Shown: positions 49,826 to 62,510 of the stretch, in pieces | Layout: each line of letters begins with the position of its first letter | Numbering within the stretch: position 1 is the stretch's first letter | DNA from: Salvator merianae | Lineage: Eukaryota > Chordata > Lepidosauria > Squamata > Teiidae | DNA length: 64,000 bases | Reading direction: 5' to 3' | NCBI GenBank assembly: GCA_003586115.2 | Contig: QVOM02000034.1 | Location: 19,636,684 to 19,700,683 of the forward strand | Notes under the pieces: model-generated | Told to the model about the DNA's origin: nothing | The model's database searches: none | The model's input: only the letters and a program-made list of their open reading frames with translations | Position numbers and translations under genes: made by a program

Positions 49826-50052
49826 CTAGTGCCTGTCCCATTGCACGGCATTGCTGGTCACCATGACAGCAGCTAGAAGCTTCCTAGCACAGGACACCAG
49901 CAGGATGCCGGCATTCACACTGGGAATGCTGGTGTTCTGCTGTTGGTCTGTTCTACGGCATCACAGTACAGACAGTGTCCGCACTGCGAGACCTGTTCCA
50001 CTATGAAACAGGATAATTATTCTGTTCTATGGTGGGAAGTACAAACAGGCCC
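49826..50052. mobile_element. Group A MITE, right part
   Basis: It ends with a 'gaaacaggataattattctg' palindrome arm and GGGAAGTACAAACAGGCCC followed by TTA. The left terminus is degenerate. Confidence 0.6.
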
Positions 50053-50290
50053 TTAGTCTATCTGATTAGCACCCAACTGTTATAGTAGTTACAATCCTAC
50101 CACCTGATCTTTAGAGACATTCTTCTTCTTTCCTCCCTACATGTGTCCATCCATCTCTTCAAACATGTAGACCATTTCATTTTGCATCCAAGCCCCCCTT
50201 TTAAAATGTTCTACAGCTCCATCCCAATTAAATGCAAATGCTCAACTGTAATGTTACCAGCTCTGTTCACAGAGCAAACTGGAAGACTGA

Positions 50291-50774
50291 GGGCCTGTTC
50301 GTACTTGTTGCTAGCAAGTGTTAAGGATGCTTGCTAGCAAAGTGTGTCTTCACTTTGCAGAGGCCCTTGCGACTGGGAGCAGCATAATGCTGCTCCTGAT
50401 TGCAACTAGCTGTGGAGCACAAATTTGTGCTCCACACCTTTACTGGGACCTGACAGTTAGCTGCCAGTAACGTGCATCTGCGCTTACCTTGTGATGCAGT
50501 GGCCGGGCCTACACGATCAATGGCGTATTATGCCAGTGCACGCCTAAACACTGTGTGGCCCTGGCAGTTGCAATGGCAGTGGCTGGTTGCTTCCTGGCTG
50601 CTGTCATGGTAAGCTTCAAGCAAGGTTACCAGCATTCACACTGTGACTTACGGTAGCCTGTTTCAGGTAGGTAACTAGGGCCATGCTGTGTGGACAGTGT
50701 CCACACGGCATGGCTCATACCACCGTAGAACAGAATAATTATTCTGTACTACAGTGGTAAGTGCAAAAATGCCC
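50291..50774. mobile_element. Harbinger-like MITE (group A), near full-length
   Basis: The termini are GGGCCTGTTCGTACTTG and the inverse of GGGCATTTTTGCACTTACC. The left end has the hairpin 'tagcaagtg..ggatgcttgcta' (about 50312-50340). The right end has the 'agaacagaataattattctg' palindrome (about 50728-50757). Confidence 0.75.
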
Positions 50775-51410
50775 TTACACATTAAAGGTGACAATGCACC
50801 TTCCTTTTCTAATGTCAGTTGCCAGTTGTTCTCTTTTTAGAAATGCACATTAATTGAAATACCTGGGCAATGTAGCCAACATGGAGCTTAAGTGACCACT
50901 CTTGATAGTTGCACAAATTACTCAAGAAGGTGGCAGAAAAGATAAAACTACTTTTAGCTATTAAACAGAAGCCAGCAGAAATAGCCTGTCCTGTGCCTGC
51001 AATTTTGGCTTATGTTTTCCCAATGACGATGGAACAGTTTCACGGCCTCAGCAGCTTATCTTTTCTCTAATGCACTTCTGTTATACTCCACTAGGAAATG
51101 ACTAATCTCAGCATATCTTTAATTGCTTAGTTTCAAAGAAATGTTATGGCTACATATGTCTGAAGATTTAGGGTCTTTAAAAAAGAAAAAGATTAGCCTT
51201 TAGATGATCAAGAGAGCTGAGGATTTAAGGAGGGGGAAAGGATGCAAAGAAACTTCAGCCTGCACAAAGTGACTTTGGCAGGTGTGCAAAAATGTTCTGA
51301 TTTTAAAAAAAGATTATTTTGCTTTTATATAAAAAGTTCTGCTCTCCAACCCATTTTCTTTTTTGATTTAAAAAAGAGCTTTACCAAACCATCAAAGCTA
51401 ACCTAGAATA

Positions 51411-51413
<3 letters not shown>
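50775..51413. other. Intron 3, no feature recognised
   Basis: AT-rich, non-repetitive by eye. Confidence 0.45.

Positions 51414-51451
<38 letters not shown>
51414..51451. repeat. (CA)n microsatellite
   Basis: About nineteen CA units. Confidence 0.95.
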
Positions 51452-51452
<1 letters not shown>

Positions 51453-54400
51453 CAACCCCTAAACATGGTTTAAAATATCGCAAAAGTAAGTATATAGTCA
51501 CTTTTAAGTCCCATGTTTCAGTGTTCAAAAGAAATTTAGTCTCCAGCCCATTTGATTATTATTTTTCATTTCTACTTTTTATTTCTTGTGCTTATCATTT
51601 CTCAGGCTTCAAAGTGATAGCAGTTGACAGCTGCCCAGTCATAAAACGTTATTTAGTGATAAATAACCAAGCGTCCTATATCACCTTAAAAGCTAATGAA
51701 TTTATGATGGCTGCTTCATCTGACAACTCTAATGAAAAATGGAAGGTCAGGATTAATGCATATGCCGCCTACGCTTTTACATAGGATCTTGCATTTAGAG
51801 GGGTCTCCTTAACACAAGAGTGTCCTCCAAGATGCCCTCTCCATCATGCCTTGCCCTATTCAGCCTGGCATTTATCTCCAAGCTGCAGCCACCAGGATTC
51901 TTCCACCACTGCAGAGGGCGGGGGAACCCATCAGTGAATCCAATCTATAATCAACATATGTTTGCACAGTAGATATACTCAGAGCAATGAGGGGAAAGCT
52001 TTCTTTAACCTCATCCATGCATTCTGCAGATTCTAGAACCATGGGGAAGTAAAACTGAATTTGATCCATAGGCACTGGCTGTATCCACATGTGCCAGTTT
52101 TACTCCAAGTGGTCCATTTACTATTTTGTATCCTGGCACAGATAAAAGCACTTCAAACAGAGGAGAGACACCACCTTGTTAACAAAAGCAGCATCCGTAT
52201 GGTGTGCTATGCTCCGCGAGGCAGGCACCAAGGCATCCCTATGGTTGCTTGTCTCGAAGCAAGTGGAAGTTACTCTTGCATACAGAGAGGATAACACAGC
52301 CCTCACACCTGAAGCTTTCTATCAGACCTGACATTAAAGGTAATGTGTTGAAAGGGCTTCTGGAAATATTTGCCAGTCCAGCGCTGCGAATGTGTGTAAA
52401 TATGCTGTTTCGTGCTCAAAGGGCTATTTGTCAGACTGTTTGCTGCAGCTTTCTGCAAAAGGCACGGCGGGAGACTAGGCATGCAAATAGTGCTTTTTCC
52501 AGCAGTTCTTTGGAAAAGGTCACTGAGAGACAGCATAAATCTTGAGACCCAAAATGTAAATCTCTTTCCCTGGCACAGTGTTAGTTATCGTTTCCTCAAC
52601 TCAATTGGGAAATGTAAACTGAAAATACTAGTTATTCCAAACAATGGCCGTGACTCAGAATGGAAAGGTGGAAACAGTTTTTTAAGAGGATTCGGCTGTG
52701 ACCAGCCCCTCCCAATAAGAAACAATCCATATTAACTGTGAAGAATAATACAGTAACCTCACAGTATTTGCCTGTGGATAGGTAGGAGTATATGAAAAAG
52801 GTGAGCGCTGGGGTGCCCGGGACTATTGCCTGAATGAAAGCTGGCTAATCACAAAAGAATTGGGAATGTGAATTTATACTAGGAGTAGGCAATTGGCAGC
52901 TGGCAGCCTGCCCAGCCTCTGGTGTACCTGTGCTAACAGGAGCATATCCTTATATTCCTGGCAGCACAATCCAAACTTTCTTTCTGACTTTGTTCAGGCC
53001 ATCCAATGATGAAGCCATTGCACCGTTCTAAGATCCCCAACGACACATCTGAACATTAAACCCTTTCCAAGCATTCTGTGGGTGCATTGTTGGGGGAAGA
53101 CACCTCCCCTTCCCCCGTGTGGATGCATGGGCGAAGAGGAGGTGACTTGAAAGCCTGATTTCCGCCTGGGCTGCTTTACCAGAGCACTGAAAACAGCCAA
53201 CTTCTGCCCACATTTCTGGTGCTTCCAGAAGTGGTTTGGGGTGACAACTGCATTAGTCTGCCACTTCAGTCATCTTTGTGGCAGCTACTGGCCTATTGCC
53301 CCGCATCCCAGCCCTTCTGGGGCCAGTGTGGTTAGCAATGGAGACTTTGATAGAAATATTTTCTTGAATGAAGGAATGGATAAATGAATTTTGTTGCTTA
53401 GCCAACTGGCCATATCAACACAGAAATTTTGCAGCAAAAGCAAAGAGCCCAGGCATACCACAACAAATTAGTCCACTTTAGGGCACAGTGGGAACTTAGA
53501 CCATTATTGGGTTAATCACACCCTTCTAATTTTGTGCTCACTCAGTTTGTCTTTCTTTGGCCACACCTTTTAGTCTACCCAGCCTCAGTCCAGTGATAGG
53601 GTACTATTCCCCTCTTCACCCCTCCCTGTGCCCTCTATGATTGGATGCATTTCTGTCAATCACATTTTGGCTTCTCAGGGGACAGTCAGGTCTCTTCCCT
53701 CTGTCCTCATGCCCTTCTCCCCTGCCTTTTTTTCCCTTTTCCTTTCCAAGAAAGAGAGAAAAACAGGGAAACAGAGAAGTGTGTGTTGATGTGTGTGTGC
53801 CTGTGTGTGTGTGAGTGTGCCTTTGTGGTTTCCTCTATAGCTGCCATTCAGATTGAAAAGGTGGCTGATAAGACAGCGAGGATCTCCTGCAGGTCCTTTC
53901 TCCTCCCAAGGCCATCCTTCCAAGACCCTCTGCAGGCCTTCTTTGCTTCTCATCCTAAACCTGACCACAGGGAGAAGAGGGAGGGTGGGCTGAGGGAGCA
54001 AGGAAGAATGGCTTCCTATCCCATGGGTTAACTTTTCTGGAACTGGGTCCTGGGTGGGCAATTTCTTTTTGCTTTGGGCACACACATACAGATCCAATGC
54101 AAATCATCCTCTGCCATATTTCTGCCTCATAGTCTGCCGTGGTACCTTCCCCTCCTTCTCTTCCTCAGCTGGAGCCCTCCGGGATGCTGCTAAAGTTCAC
54201 GTTGGGGCACAGGAGGCTCAGGAGGGGGAAGATCAACCCTGCCAAGTGGCAATGAGAGGGAGGCAGGAGAGAAATGAAACAGTGGGGCAATGACTCTGGT
54301 TGGGGTCTTTCTTTTTCTCTAAAGTGTCCAGAACACAGGACAGCAGGCAAACTCAGGTGAGCTTATCCAGGCAGCAGGCAACTGGGGCTAGCAGTCCCTT

Positions 54401-55207
54401 TTGACAAATAAATGGTGAAGGGGAAATGTTCAGGAGACTCTTCCTACTACCTCAATGAGGCCAAGTAAGAGAAGGAGAGAAGAAAGCAAAGCAAGCAAGA
54501 CTGGAGGAGTTGGGAAGAAGAGATAACCAACCAGGGAAGGAAAACGAAGATGAAGTTTAGGGAAAGAGACAAGGGGGGATAGGGAGAGTCAAAGAAGGGG
54601 GAATGCCTGCACCACCACCAGCAAGCAGCCCCCCTGGGCAGCACATGCCATGCAATGACTGGGGACCTCCCAGTTAGTAGAAGCTGATCATGGTGATGGG
54701 GCAAGGTGGTGGATTTCTGCAACTCTGACCACTGGCTCCGGCTGCCTTCTGTCTGGATGAGCCCACTGAGCCTCTCTGCCACTCTGTGGTCTGGACACTG
54801 GAAAGACAGAACCCAACCGGAGTCGCTGTCCTGCCACCTCCATTTCATTTCTTCCTTACCTCCCTCTCACTGCAAGTCAGCAGCAAAGATCTTCCCCATA
54901 CCCTGAGGTGAACTTTGAGACTTTAGATTAGGAAATTCAGCCACCATCCACAGGGGCACCTAATCCACTCTCCTGGGTGCCCAGGAATCTGGGCATCCAT
55001 ATATCTATGTAGCTGGGGAGAGCCATTGACTCAGTCCAGCCTGCCTCCTCTTCCTAGTCACTTGCTCTCTCTTCAACACTGTCCAGCTTTATTCTTATTC
55101 TTAGCCAGAGCAGTGCAAAGGCTCTGACTGACTTCTTTCTTCTGCTGCTCACAGCAATGACTTGGCAGGTGTACTGTGAGAATTCTAATTAGTTTATCTT
55201 GTGAATC
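51452..55207. other. Intron 3, no exon recognised
   Basis: Long stretch without recognised exons. 53660-54600 alternates C/T-rich and purine-rich patches with a (TG)n-like run near 53780-53820. Open frames on both strands here lack family features. Confidence 0.4.
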
Positions 55208-55210
55208 TAT

Positions 55211-55681
55211 GGCTGTGTCCAGACAGGGTGTGAAACCCAGGCTTATCCCAGCACCATGTTGGGATTGCCACATATGTCTGTGGCAATCCCAGTATAGACC
55301 CAGAATGTTGGAGTGAAATCCTACAATAATGTTATTGTGGAAAAATCAACTCTCAACCTGAGTTTTACCTATAAAACAAGAGGACTTACCTTGTCTGGAA
55401 GCCTGTTCTCATAATCTGCCATCTTGGGAATGGCCACCATGTGTGTGCAGGGCCAAACCAGTCTGAAAATGACAGCTACAAATGCATGTGGGACAGCAAT
55501 TGCACACTTCTGTGGATGTATGAGTCACACCATCACAGGAGGAAGCGTCCACACAGATAAGTGTCTGTGTTTGCTCCACACTGTTGCCTTACCATCTGGG
55601 CAACATGTGATAATTCAAGAAGCACTTTACTCTGGAATATCACTAAATAGTGGTTTAATCAAGCAATGTCTGGAAGCAGCC
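55211..55681. mobile_element. Harbinger-like MITE (group E), TAT target duplication
   Basis: The termini are GGCTGTGTCCAGACAGG and the inverse of GGCTGCTTCCAGACATTG. TAT flanks both sides (55208-55210, 55682-55684). The subterminal 'gattgccacatatgtctgtg' palindrome matches the other group E copies. Confidence 0.8.
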
Positions 55682-56375
55682 TATGTATTCACTGAAGTAT
55701 AGCAGCACATATTAACATGTCTCTTTTTGAGCCACTGCTACAAGCACAAATATGATTGCTTGAGGGATTCATACAAACCAGCCTTCAAGAGCTTCAGAGG
55801 AAAGACCATCAGACCTAACCAAGGTGAAAGCTGTGGGGACTCAAGAGAGAAGAATTATTCTGCTAGTTTGTTGCAGAGCACTGGTCTAAAAATGGATGGG
55901 CAGCCAGCCAGCTCCTGCAGAAGGGCAGAACCAGTACTGCAGATGAAGATCACTCTTCGGTTGCTGGGATGTCACTGTAGCAGTGGCGGCATGCTGTTCA
56001 CACACCTGCCACTGCTCTGAGTGAGGGGAATGTTGAACCTGGTAACTTTTTTTTTTTTCCAGTTCAGTGTTTCCACCAGGAATCTTCTCAGTAAGTACAG
56101 GAAGTGGCTGTGGAAATTGGCCATTCTTCTATGCTCGTTGATAAAGACCACATAGGACCAAACAGGTCCATGCAGCATGGCCTGAGACACTGCTGCAGAG
56201 CGCTGTCAGAGCTGTCCTGCTCCCAGGGCACAGGATCATGTGTATTCTTTGCCCTAGGAGAATTATTTGGCCACACAGATGTGCAGCAACTGCATTTCTG
56301 GTGCAATCTCATGGTGACCTTATGGTTCTGTGTGGATCTTGCCTAAATCTTGGCCTGACTGAAAGCTATTTCTTT
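55682..56375. other. Intron 3, no exon recognised
   Basis: A T-run followed by CCAG at 56047-56062 looks like a splice acceptor but leads into no opsin-like or other recognisable coding sequence. Confidence 0.4.
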
Positions 56376-56500
56376 CTTTCATTCATTCATTCTTTCATTC
56401 ATTCATTCATTCATTTTTACTTTATTTTAGAATTTATATCCTGCCCTTCACCAGAAAGTCTCAGGGCAACAATACAATATAAAACATATAGAAAATTCTT
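56376..56500 (-). mobile_element. (TTCA)n microsatellite with inverted L2 tail
   Basis: ATTC/TTCA units at 56376-56416 are followed by 'tttagaatttatatcctgcc', the reverse complement of a LINE 3' tail. Confidence 0.6.
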
Positions 56501-59332
56501 TAAAATGTAAACATCCCTCCATCCCTCCCTCCTTGGCAGGGCAGCACTGCATAGGTGAGTGATATTTTTATAGTCCAGTAAGACATTCCTAGTTGAAATT
56601 CCTTCTAAACAATATTAAGTACTGGGATACTCATACTAAATTGCCTTACCTACTTCAGAGAACCAATATTTTTATTACACACAGGGTCACTCTTTTTCTT
56701 CAAGACATCTCAACTTAGGCATTCATTTCTAGAACAGATAGGAGTATCTTGCTAGGGGGATGAGAACTTGTGCCTAAATCTGAATATCTATTTTTGACAT
56801 GCTACTCTTTCTATTGATACTGACAGTTTTATTGTATTTTATTGTCTTGTTTTCATTATTGTTTGCTTTACTGTTTTCCAGTGTTTAACTATGGCTGTGG
56901 TCATACCTGATGTATAAGATGGACTGAAACAGTCTCAGATTCCCAAGGGATCTCACCCAAAAATGCCCTTCCATTTTTCTCTGAACTATCTCCCCTCTGA
57001 TCTATCCAGTATTTGGAACTGGATTATCCCAGCACTGAGACCATTTCTGCTTCTTAGTCCAGTTATATTTTCAGAGTGTGATTGTGCAAGAGGACTATTG
57101 GGAGTGGCACCTGTCCTTTCCTGATGGGACAGAGGGAGGGTGTCCCTTTCCATCTCCAGTCAGTGCCTGACATTGTGGGTGTTCTACAGAGTTGGTAGCA
57201 TCATCCCGCACTTCCATTTTGTCCCATGTCACCAGCCTAATTTTTTACTCATTTTTTTACATTCTAGTAACTGTTAATCAAACTAATTAGGTGCTTGAAT
57301 GCAACCAGGTTTGCAAAACTGGAAAAAGTAAACTTGCAGAAGTATATCAGACAATAATTGGAACAAGAAAAAAACCTGGGGTAGAAAAATATCCCTATGC
57401 AAGTAAATGAGGTGTGTTTACTATTATAGTATCCTTTTTTTTCCCTAGAGACCAAAATGTTTATGCTAATAAGATGATTTTTGCAGATGTGCTCAGAGGA
57501 AGTGGATTCGCTGACAATGTTCTAAAACAACATGACTGTAGAATTGCATATCAAAGAGTAATTAGCGTTCTTTTATTATAATTTTTTAATATTTTCAGAA
57601 ACAAAACATATTCCAATAATCATACAGTAGAATGCAGTAGACAGAGTATCTCTTGTCCCCTCCATCCCTCTGCACCCTAACCCTTGGCAGCAATGAGCCA
57701 TCTAATACATTATAAGAATAATTAGCATTTTAGACCAGCTAGAGTAGAAATATGACCCAGCAATAAGCATGCAGAAGAAAGTCAAGTTTGAATGATTCGC
57801 CCTTCTCTTTTCACCATTTTTTTGTGATCTATGACATAGGATTCCTAGAAGTTTCCTGCTACATGAACCTTCAAATGACTTCTGATGCTCACAAATCTCA
57901 CCTGCTTATGTGTAATTCATGATCCTCTTCTGCACAGCTTCTCAATTTTTAGCATGAAGAATGAAGGCAGTGGAAAAGCACTAGAACTTAATATATATAT
58001 AGTTCTCTGTAGATATTCAAGGTCTCTTTTCTCCTTTGTTTTTGAAAATACAAGCAACAGCCTTCTTGTGTGACACTTAGTTGACAAAATCAACTTTCAC
58101 AGAATGTTGTTCATGTTCTGCTTTGTTTCTTCTGAACTGTTTAGTTTGGATTTTTAAAAGATTAAGGCTGTAACTTCATGGACCCCAAAGAGGCCACATA
58201 TGTGGGGGTATTGGTGTTTCCATCACTGGGACAGGAGCTGAAGTTAATGGAAACTTCAGGGTCCTTCTGGGGCAATTAAGTGACAGACAAGAAAGGGCCA
58301 CAGAAGTCAGCCATTTTCTATCTAGCACATAATTGTGCCAGGCAGAAAGGTACTAAGGTAAGTCACCTCTGCCATGGCTGTTTCTCCAAAAGATGGAGGC
58401 CGGCATGGAAAAGGCAAGCAAGCACCCTCAGGGTTGTTTTTAATGATATGTACAAAGGATGCCTCCAAAGGTGTTTTCTACCCCTTTAAGATGACACTTA
58501 AGATGACACTTTAAGATGACCAATTGGGTTGCCAACATGCAGATGTCGCATCCTGCTCAGCCGTACCAGGTGACCTTTTTGACCATTTGGATGCAGCCTT
58601 AGTTGTCCAGATTCTCAACATATGAAGAAGGTTCATAGATTAGCAAAACAACACCTTTTTTACATGCTAAGAGTCCTGAAGAATCCTTGCAAAACTCTGG
58701 AGAATATCCTCCAGTCACTCTTGAAAAAAGTGAGGAACCTGTAAGCTTCAAGATCAAGGACCAGAGTAGATAATTTTTATGGAAGCTATTCAGCAATTTC
58801 TGGAGATCCATAGTTTGGCAATCTCAGTTCTAGATGCTGCATGACTGCATGACATGAATGTCAACCAAATCATTGCTACATTAGTTAGGGACTGTGGCTG
58901 TCAGAGTCCACAAACACTAGAAAGAATTCGGATTTCCATTCCTGCTTAGGGAAGGGTGAAAATTTCATTTCATTCATTGTAAAATCAATACACAAATAAA
59001 ATAATGGAAGTCACACTTCTCTGAGTTTTCTAAAATGGTTCTCTAACAAATCATATTAATGACCACCAGTTTCAGATAAAGCTCTAGTTTCCTTTTGGAT
59101 CATTTCAATCCTTAGAATTTTACTAAATATCTAACAAAAATAGATTTACAAAAGGGGCTGCTGTAGGGAAAAATTTGTGCAAAATGGTGCATATTTGTGG
59201 AAATAGCAAAAAAATACATTGGGGAAATGTGCTTTCAGAAATGTGTGCCTTTATCAAAGTTGTGCCCCCCCCCCAATAATTAAAGTAAGAACATAGACAA
59301 AAACGGGGTGAAATTGACTTCAGATTGGAAAT
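56501..59332. other. Intron 3, no feature recognised
   Basis: AT-rich intronic DNA, no supported exon or complete repeat. Confidence 0.4.
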
Positions 59333-59641
59333 ATGAGAAACAAGTGGCTAATTAGACAAGACTGGCTATCTGCCATCGTCCCACAAAGCAAGGAGGAAGC
59401 TTTTGACTTGCTAAAAACTATTATTGTAAAAAACTGTATGATATTAGGGTTACCATATGAAAAAGGGACTAGGGTTTCTACATCTTTAATAGCTGTGCAG
59501 AAGGGGAATTTTAGCAGATGGTTGTCTATGCAACTATTAAAGGAGCAGGAACTGTGTTATCATTTTCTTATAGTAACCCAAAGGATAGGAGAAGACCCTT
59601 CTGATTTTTTAGTAAGGAACTTATTCCACCATGGGCCCTAA
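59333..59641 (+). pseudogene. Unrecognised 102-codon open frame, possible retroelement or retrocopy remnant
   Basis: The frame reads as a plausible mixed-composition protein, unlike most frames in this window. It contains 'WLSAIVPQSKEEAFDLLKTI', 'GLPYEKGTRVSTSL' and 'LVTQRIGEDPSDFLVRNLF'-like segments with amphipathic helices, and it lies in none of the repeat families I recognise. There is no signal peptide, no obvious catalytic motif and no splice sites at its ends. It could be a fragment of a retroelement capsid-like protein, a processed pseudogene, or chance. I do not assign a function. Confidence 0.25.
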
Positions 59642-60149
59642 AGAGAACCTTATATATATAAAGGACAGAGCTCCTCTATGTTTACAAGTTGCATGAAAGA
59701 TGAAATATAAAGCATGTGCTGCCTCCTCTATACAGTTTCTAAAGTTATAGGAGCTCCGTCCCCTCTTTCATAAGGTGACAATAAAGAAAAAGTTTTTCCA
59801 CCTAGATTCTTTGAAAATATTTTTCACTTTTTAAAAAATGTCACATTACCAATATCACACATGTAGCATAAAACCAAATTTTTAGGAAATTCATTCTTAA
59901 TAGACCATTTTAAACCAAGCTGTACATTGCTGTAACATTAAATGCTAATTCTGAACCAAACAATAAAACAATATCAGAATCAGACAAGTGTCTTGCAAAT
60001 CTTTGAGCTTTTGATCCATGTCCGAACAGTTAAACCTGGAACTAGAGAAGTGTAAAAAAAATCAGGCCTACAATGCAACCTATGGAAATCAGAATTTTTA
60101 TATAGAAAATATTAAGCTAGCTGGATCAAGGACATGACAACACAGTGAG
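59642..60149. other. Intron 3, no feature recognised
   Basis: AT-rich, no exon. Confidence 0.45.
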
Positions 60150-60305
60150 AGTGTTTTAGTTCATATATTACCTTTTTAATGTTGCTTTAATGTTGCTTTG
60201 TTAGCCACCCTGAGACTGGGGTATAGGGCAATATGAAAATTGTCTCAATCAATCAATCAGTCAGTCAGTCAGTCAGTCAGTCAGTCAGTCAGTCAGTCAA
60301 GTCAA
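60150..60305 (+). mobile_element. L2-type tail with (TCAG)n expansion
   Basis: 'agccaccctgagactggggt' followed by 'agggcaatatgaaaattg' is a LINE 3' tail. It runs into CAAT and then about thirteen CAGT units (60258-60305). Confidence 0.65.
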
Positions 60306-60762
60306 TCAAATGTTCTATGGGTTGGACATGAGGTGCCCTGCATTTTCAACACAAGAGGATTCAACTGCACTGCTTGCCATGTTGCATTGGTCTTCCACTT
60401 CCAAAAGCTGCATTTGCTATAATTGTGCTAACACTTAAAGGCACAGAAGATTTCATGTTATTAATGTTCCCACCTTACTCTTGCCAGGTTTATGCCCCTG
60501 GGAGGAAAGCTAGTTGGTAGTCTTTAGCCTTAAGACAGGAGTGGTAGAGGGCAAGGCAACAGGAAGGAATTGGTACTAAGGGACAGAAGAGGTAGAACTA
60601 ATGGAATGTGAGATGCTATAAGGATGCTATCCTGTTAAATCCCACATAAAAATTGGTTTGAGTTAGTCAACTCTGATCTGAAACATACATAAAAAGAGAA
60701 AGGGAAAGAAGACTTAAGTATTTTCCACTGTGGGCTTTAGTCCATTCCAGGAAGGAGTCTAA

Positions 60763-61208
60763 GGGTGTTTTCGTACTTACCATGTTAGAACAGGATAATT
60801 ATCCTGTTCTAATGTGGTATTGACCATGCAGTGTGGACACTGTCTGCACTGTATAGCAGTCGTCTGCAATATGCGGTGTGAATGCTGGTAGCCTTGCTTG
60901 ATCCTTACCATGACAGTGTCTGGGAAGTGGCTGGCTGCTGCCATGGTGACTGGCAGTGCTGTGCAATGTGCAGGTGCAATAAAGCAGTCATGAAGTTGCA
61001 GCTGCTGTGTGTGATGTGGTGGCCGCAGCAAGTGTAAACACACTTTACCGGGAGCTGGCTAGCAGTTTTCAGTAATTAGAGTACCACAGCTAGGATTGAC
61101 TGGGAATGGCTGTAGCCTGCTTCTAGCCATTTGGGCCTCTGCAAAGTGCAGGAGCACTTTGCTAGCAAGCACCCCTGATGCTTGCTAGCACAAAGTGTGA
61201 AAAGGCCC
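60763..61208. mobile_element. Harbinger-like MITE (group A) with TAA duplication and 28-bp palindrome
   Basis: It starts GGGTGTTTTCGTACTTACC and ends with the inverse of GGGCCTTTTCACACTTTG. TAA flanks both ends (60760-60762, 61209-61211). A perfect 28-bp palindrome lies at 60785-60812 and the hairpin 'ctagcaagcacccctgatgc' near 61160. Confidence 0.85.
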
Positions 61209-61333
61209 TAAGGGGTCTGCTATCTGCATTTAATTCTGGGACAGGGCAGGACTCATCCCCCTGGAACATTCCATCTACATGGTGCCCTATTCCACTTTAC
61301 TGGTAGTAGACCTCCTTGGGAAGTACTAGTAGG

Positions 61334-62510
61334 TAGGGATGTGCACGAAATTTCGAAGCAACGAAATTTCGTACGAATTTCGTTGCTTCGCAACATTCGC
61401 ATCGAATGCGAAGTGCCCTCCCTATCGCGAAAGCGAATAGCGAAAGTCACGGCGATTTTCGTCAATTTTCGTGACCTTCGCTACTCACCGCGAATGGCTA
61501 TTTTTCGTCCTTTTTCACTGCGAAAACTGCGAAGCAACGAAGCTCGGTAGCTTCGTAGCCTCAAGTCTCTGCCTCTAGAGGTGGAAATTGTAATGCATCA
61601 CATTAGGGAAGACGGTATTTTTTTAACTCTTCGCCTGCCTCGCAGCGATCGCACCGCATGAGGATGAGAAACTCAGACGGCTTGGAGTTAATAAAACTTC
61701 TTTGATGGTGTTATATAGTTCTTTGTTTTGAAACAGAGGGCAAGACGTGGTGTCATTTCACTGCTGCTCGGAAGTAGGGAGGGAGGGCAAGACGAGGCAA
61801 CATTTCGCTGCTACTCGGAAGTAAGAAGGGAGGGTAAGACGAGGCGTCATTTCGCTGCTGCTCGGAAGTAGGGAGTTATTTCATCCTGCGGCTGCCGCCA
61901 GTCTTCTAAATTACGCGCTGAGCTGAAGGCAATTGCTTCGTGCGTCGCTGACTAAGCCTGCCCGCCTCGTAGGCGAGGTAATAATTTCTGTGCCCCAAAC
62001 GATCGGCACGGACGGCAGACAGTGACGAGTCGCGCCGAAAAGTTAAAGGGACAGAAATTAGCGCACGTGCGCGCACAGACATGAGCGTCGAAAAGGCATC
62101 GAAAATGACAAAAAATCAAAGGGAAAAAAATTCCTTCGCTTCCTTTCGCTTGCTTTCGAGCTGCAGTGAGGAACCCAAAACGTACCTTCGTTGCTTTGAA
62201 TCCTGCTACAAACCGGCCGCCGGTAAAAAGTAAGCTCCGTGCAATTTTTACTTTTAACGAAGCAACTCCTTAAATTAGCAACGTGGACGGTCAAATATAG
62301 AAGGGAGAGGGCAGGGGGATATGCGGCATTTGTTTTTCGCTACTTATTTCATTGATTTTCCACTTCCGGTTTTCGAAAATTTACGAAAATTTTCGCTGCG
62401 AAAACGAAAATCGCCATTTTCGCGACTTCCGTTTTCGTGCGAAAACGAAGCTACGAAGTTTCGATGCATTGCGAAACGAACAGAGAAAATTCATTTTGTG
62501 CACATCCCTA
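61334..62510. mobile_element. hAT-like non-autonomous transposon, 1,177 bp, perfect 8-bp duplication
   Basis: The termini are TAGGGATGTGCACGAAA and the inverse of TAGGGATGTGCACAAAA. They are flanked by identical 8-bp duplications CTAGTAGG (61326-61333 and 62511-62518). Within about 200 bp of both ends the sequence is crowded with CGAAA/TTTCG words in both orientations, so the ends can pair extensively. CpG is abundant and undecayed. The centre has a 47-bp tandem array. The frames present are short and not transposase-like, so movement would need a transposase in trans. Confidence 0.88.
61737..61875. repeat. Tandem repeat, three copies of a 47-bp unit
   Basis: Units starting near 61737, 61784 and 61831 share 'aagacg(a/t)gg', 'catttc(g/a)ctgct' and 'ctcggaagta'. 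They lie wholly within the hAT-like element. Confidence 0.9.

Noticed and set aside
53645..54097. Overlapping 128- and 140-codon frames on opposite strands
   Set aside because: They lie in C/T- and G/A-rich low-complexity DNA, with no splice sites or family motifs.
56047..56095. T-run with CCAG and a later GTAAGT-like site, resembling an exon of about 30 bases
   Set aside because: The peptide is not opsin-like. The opsin frame joins correctly from 42394 to 63778 without it.
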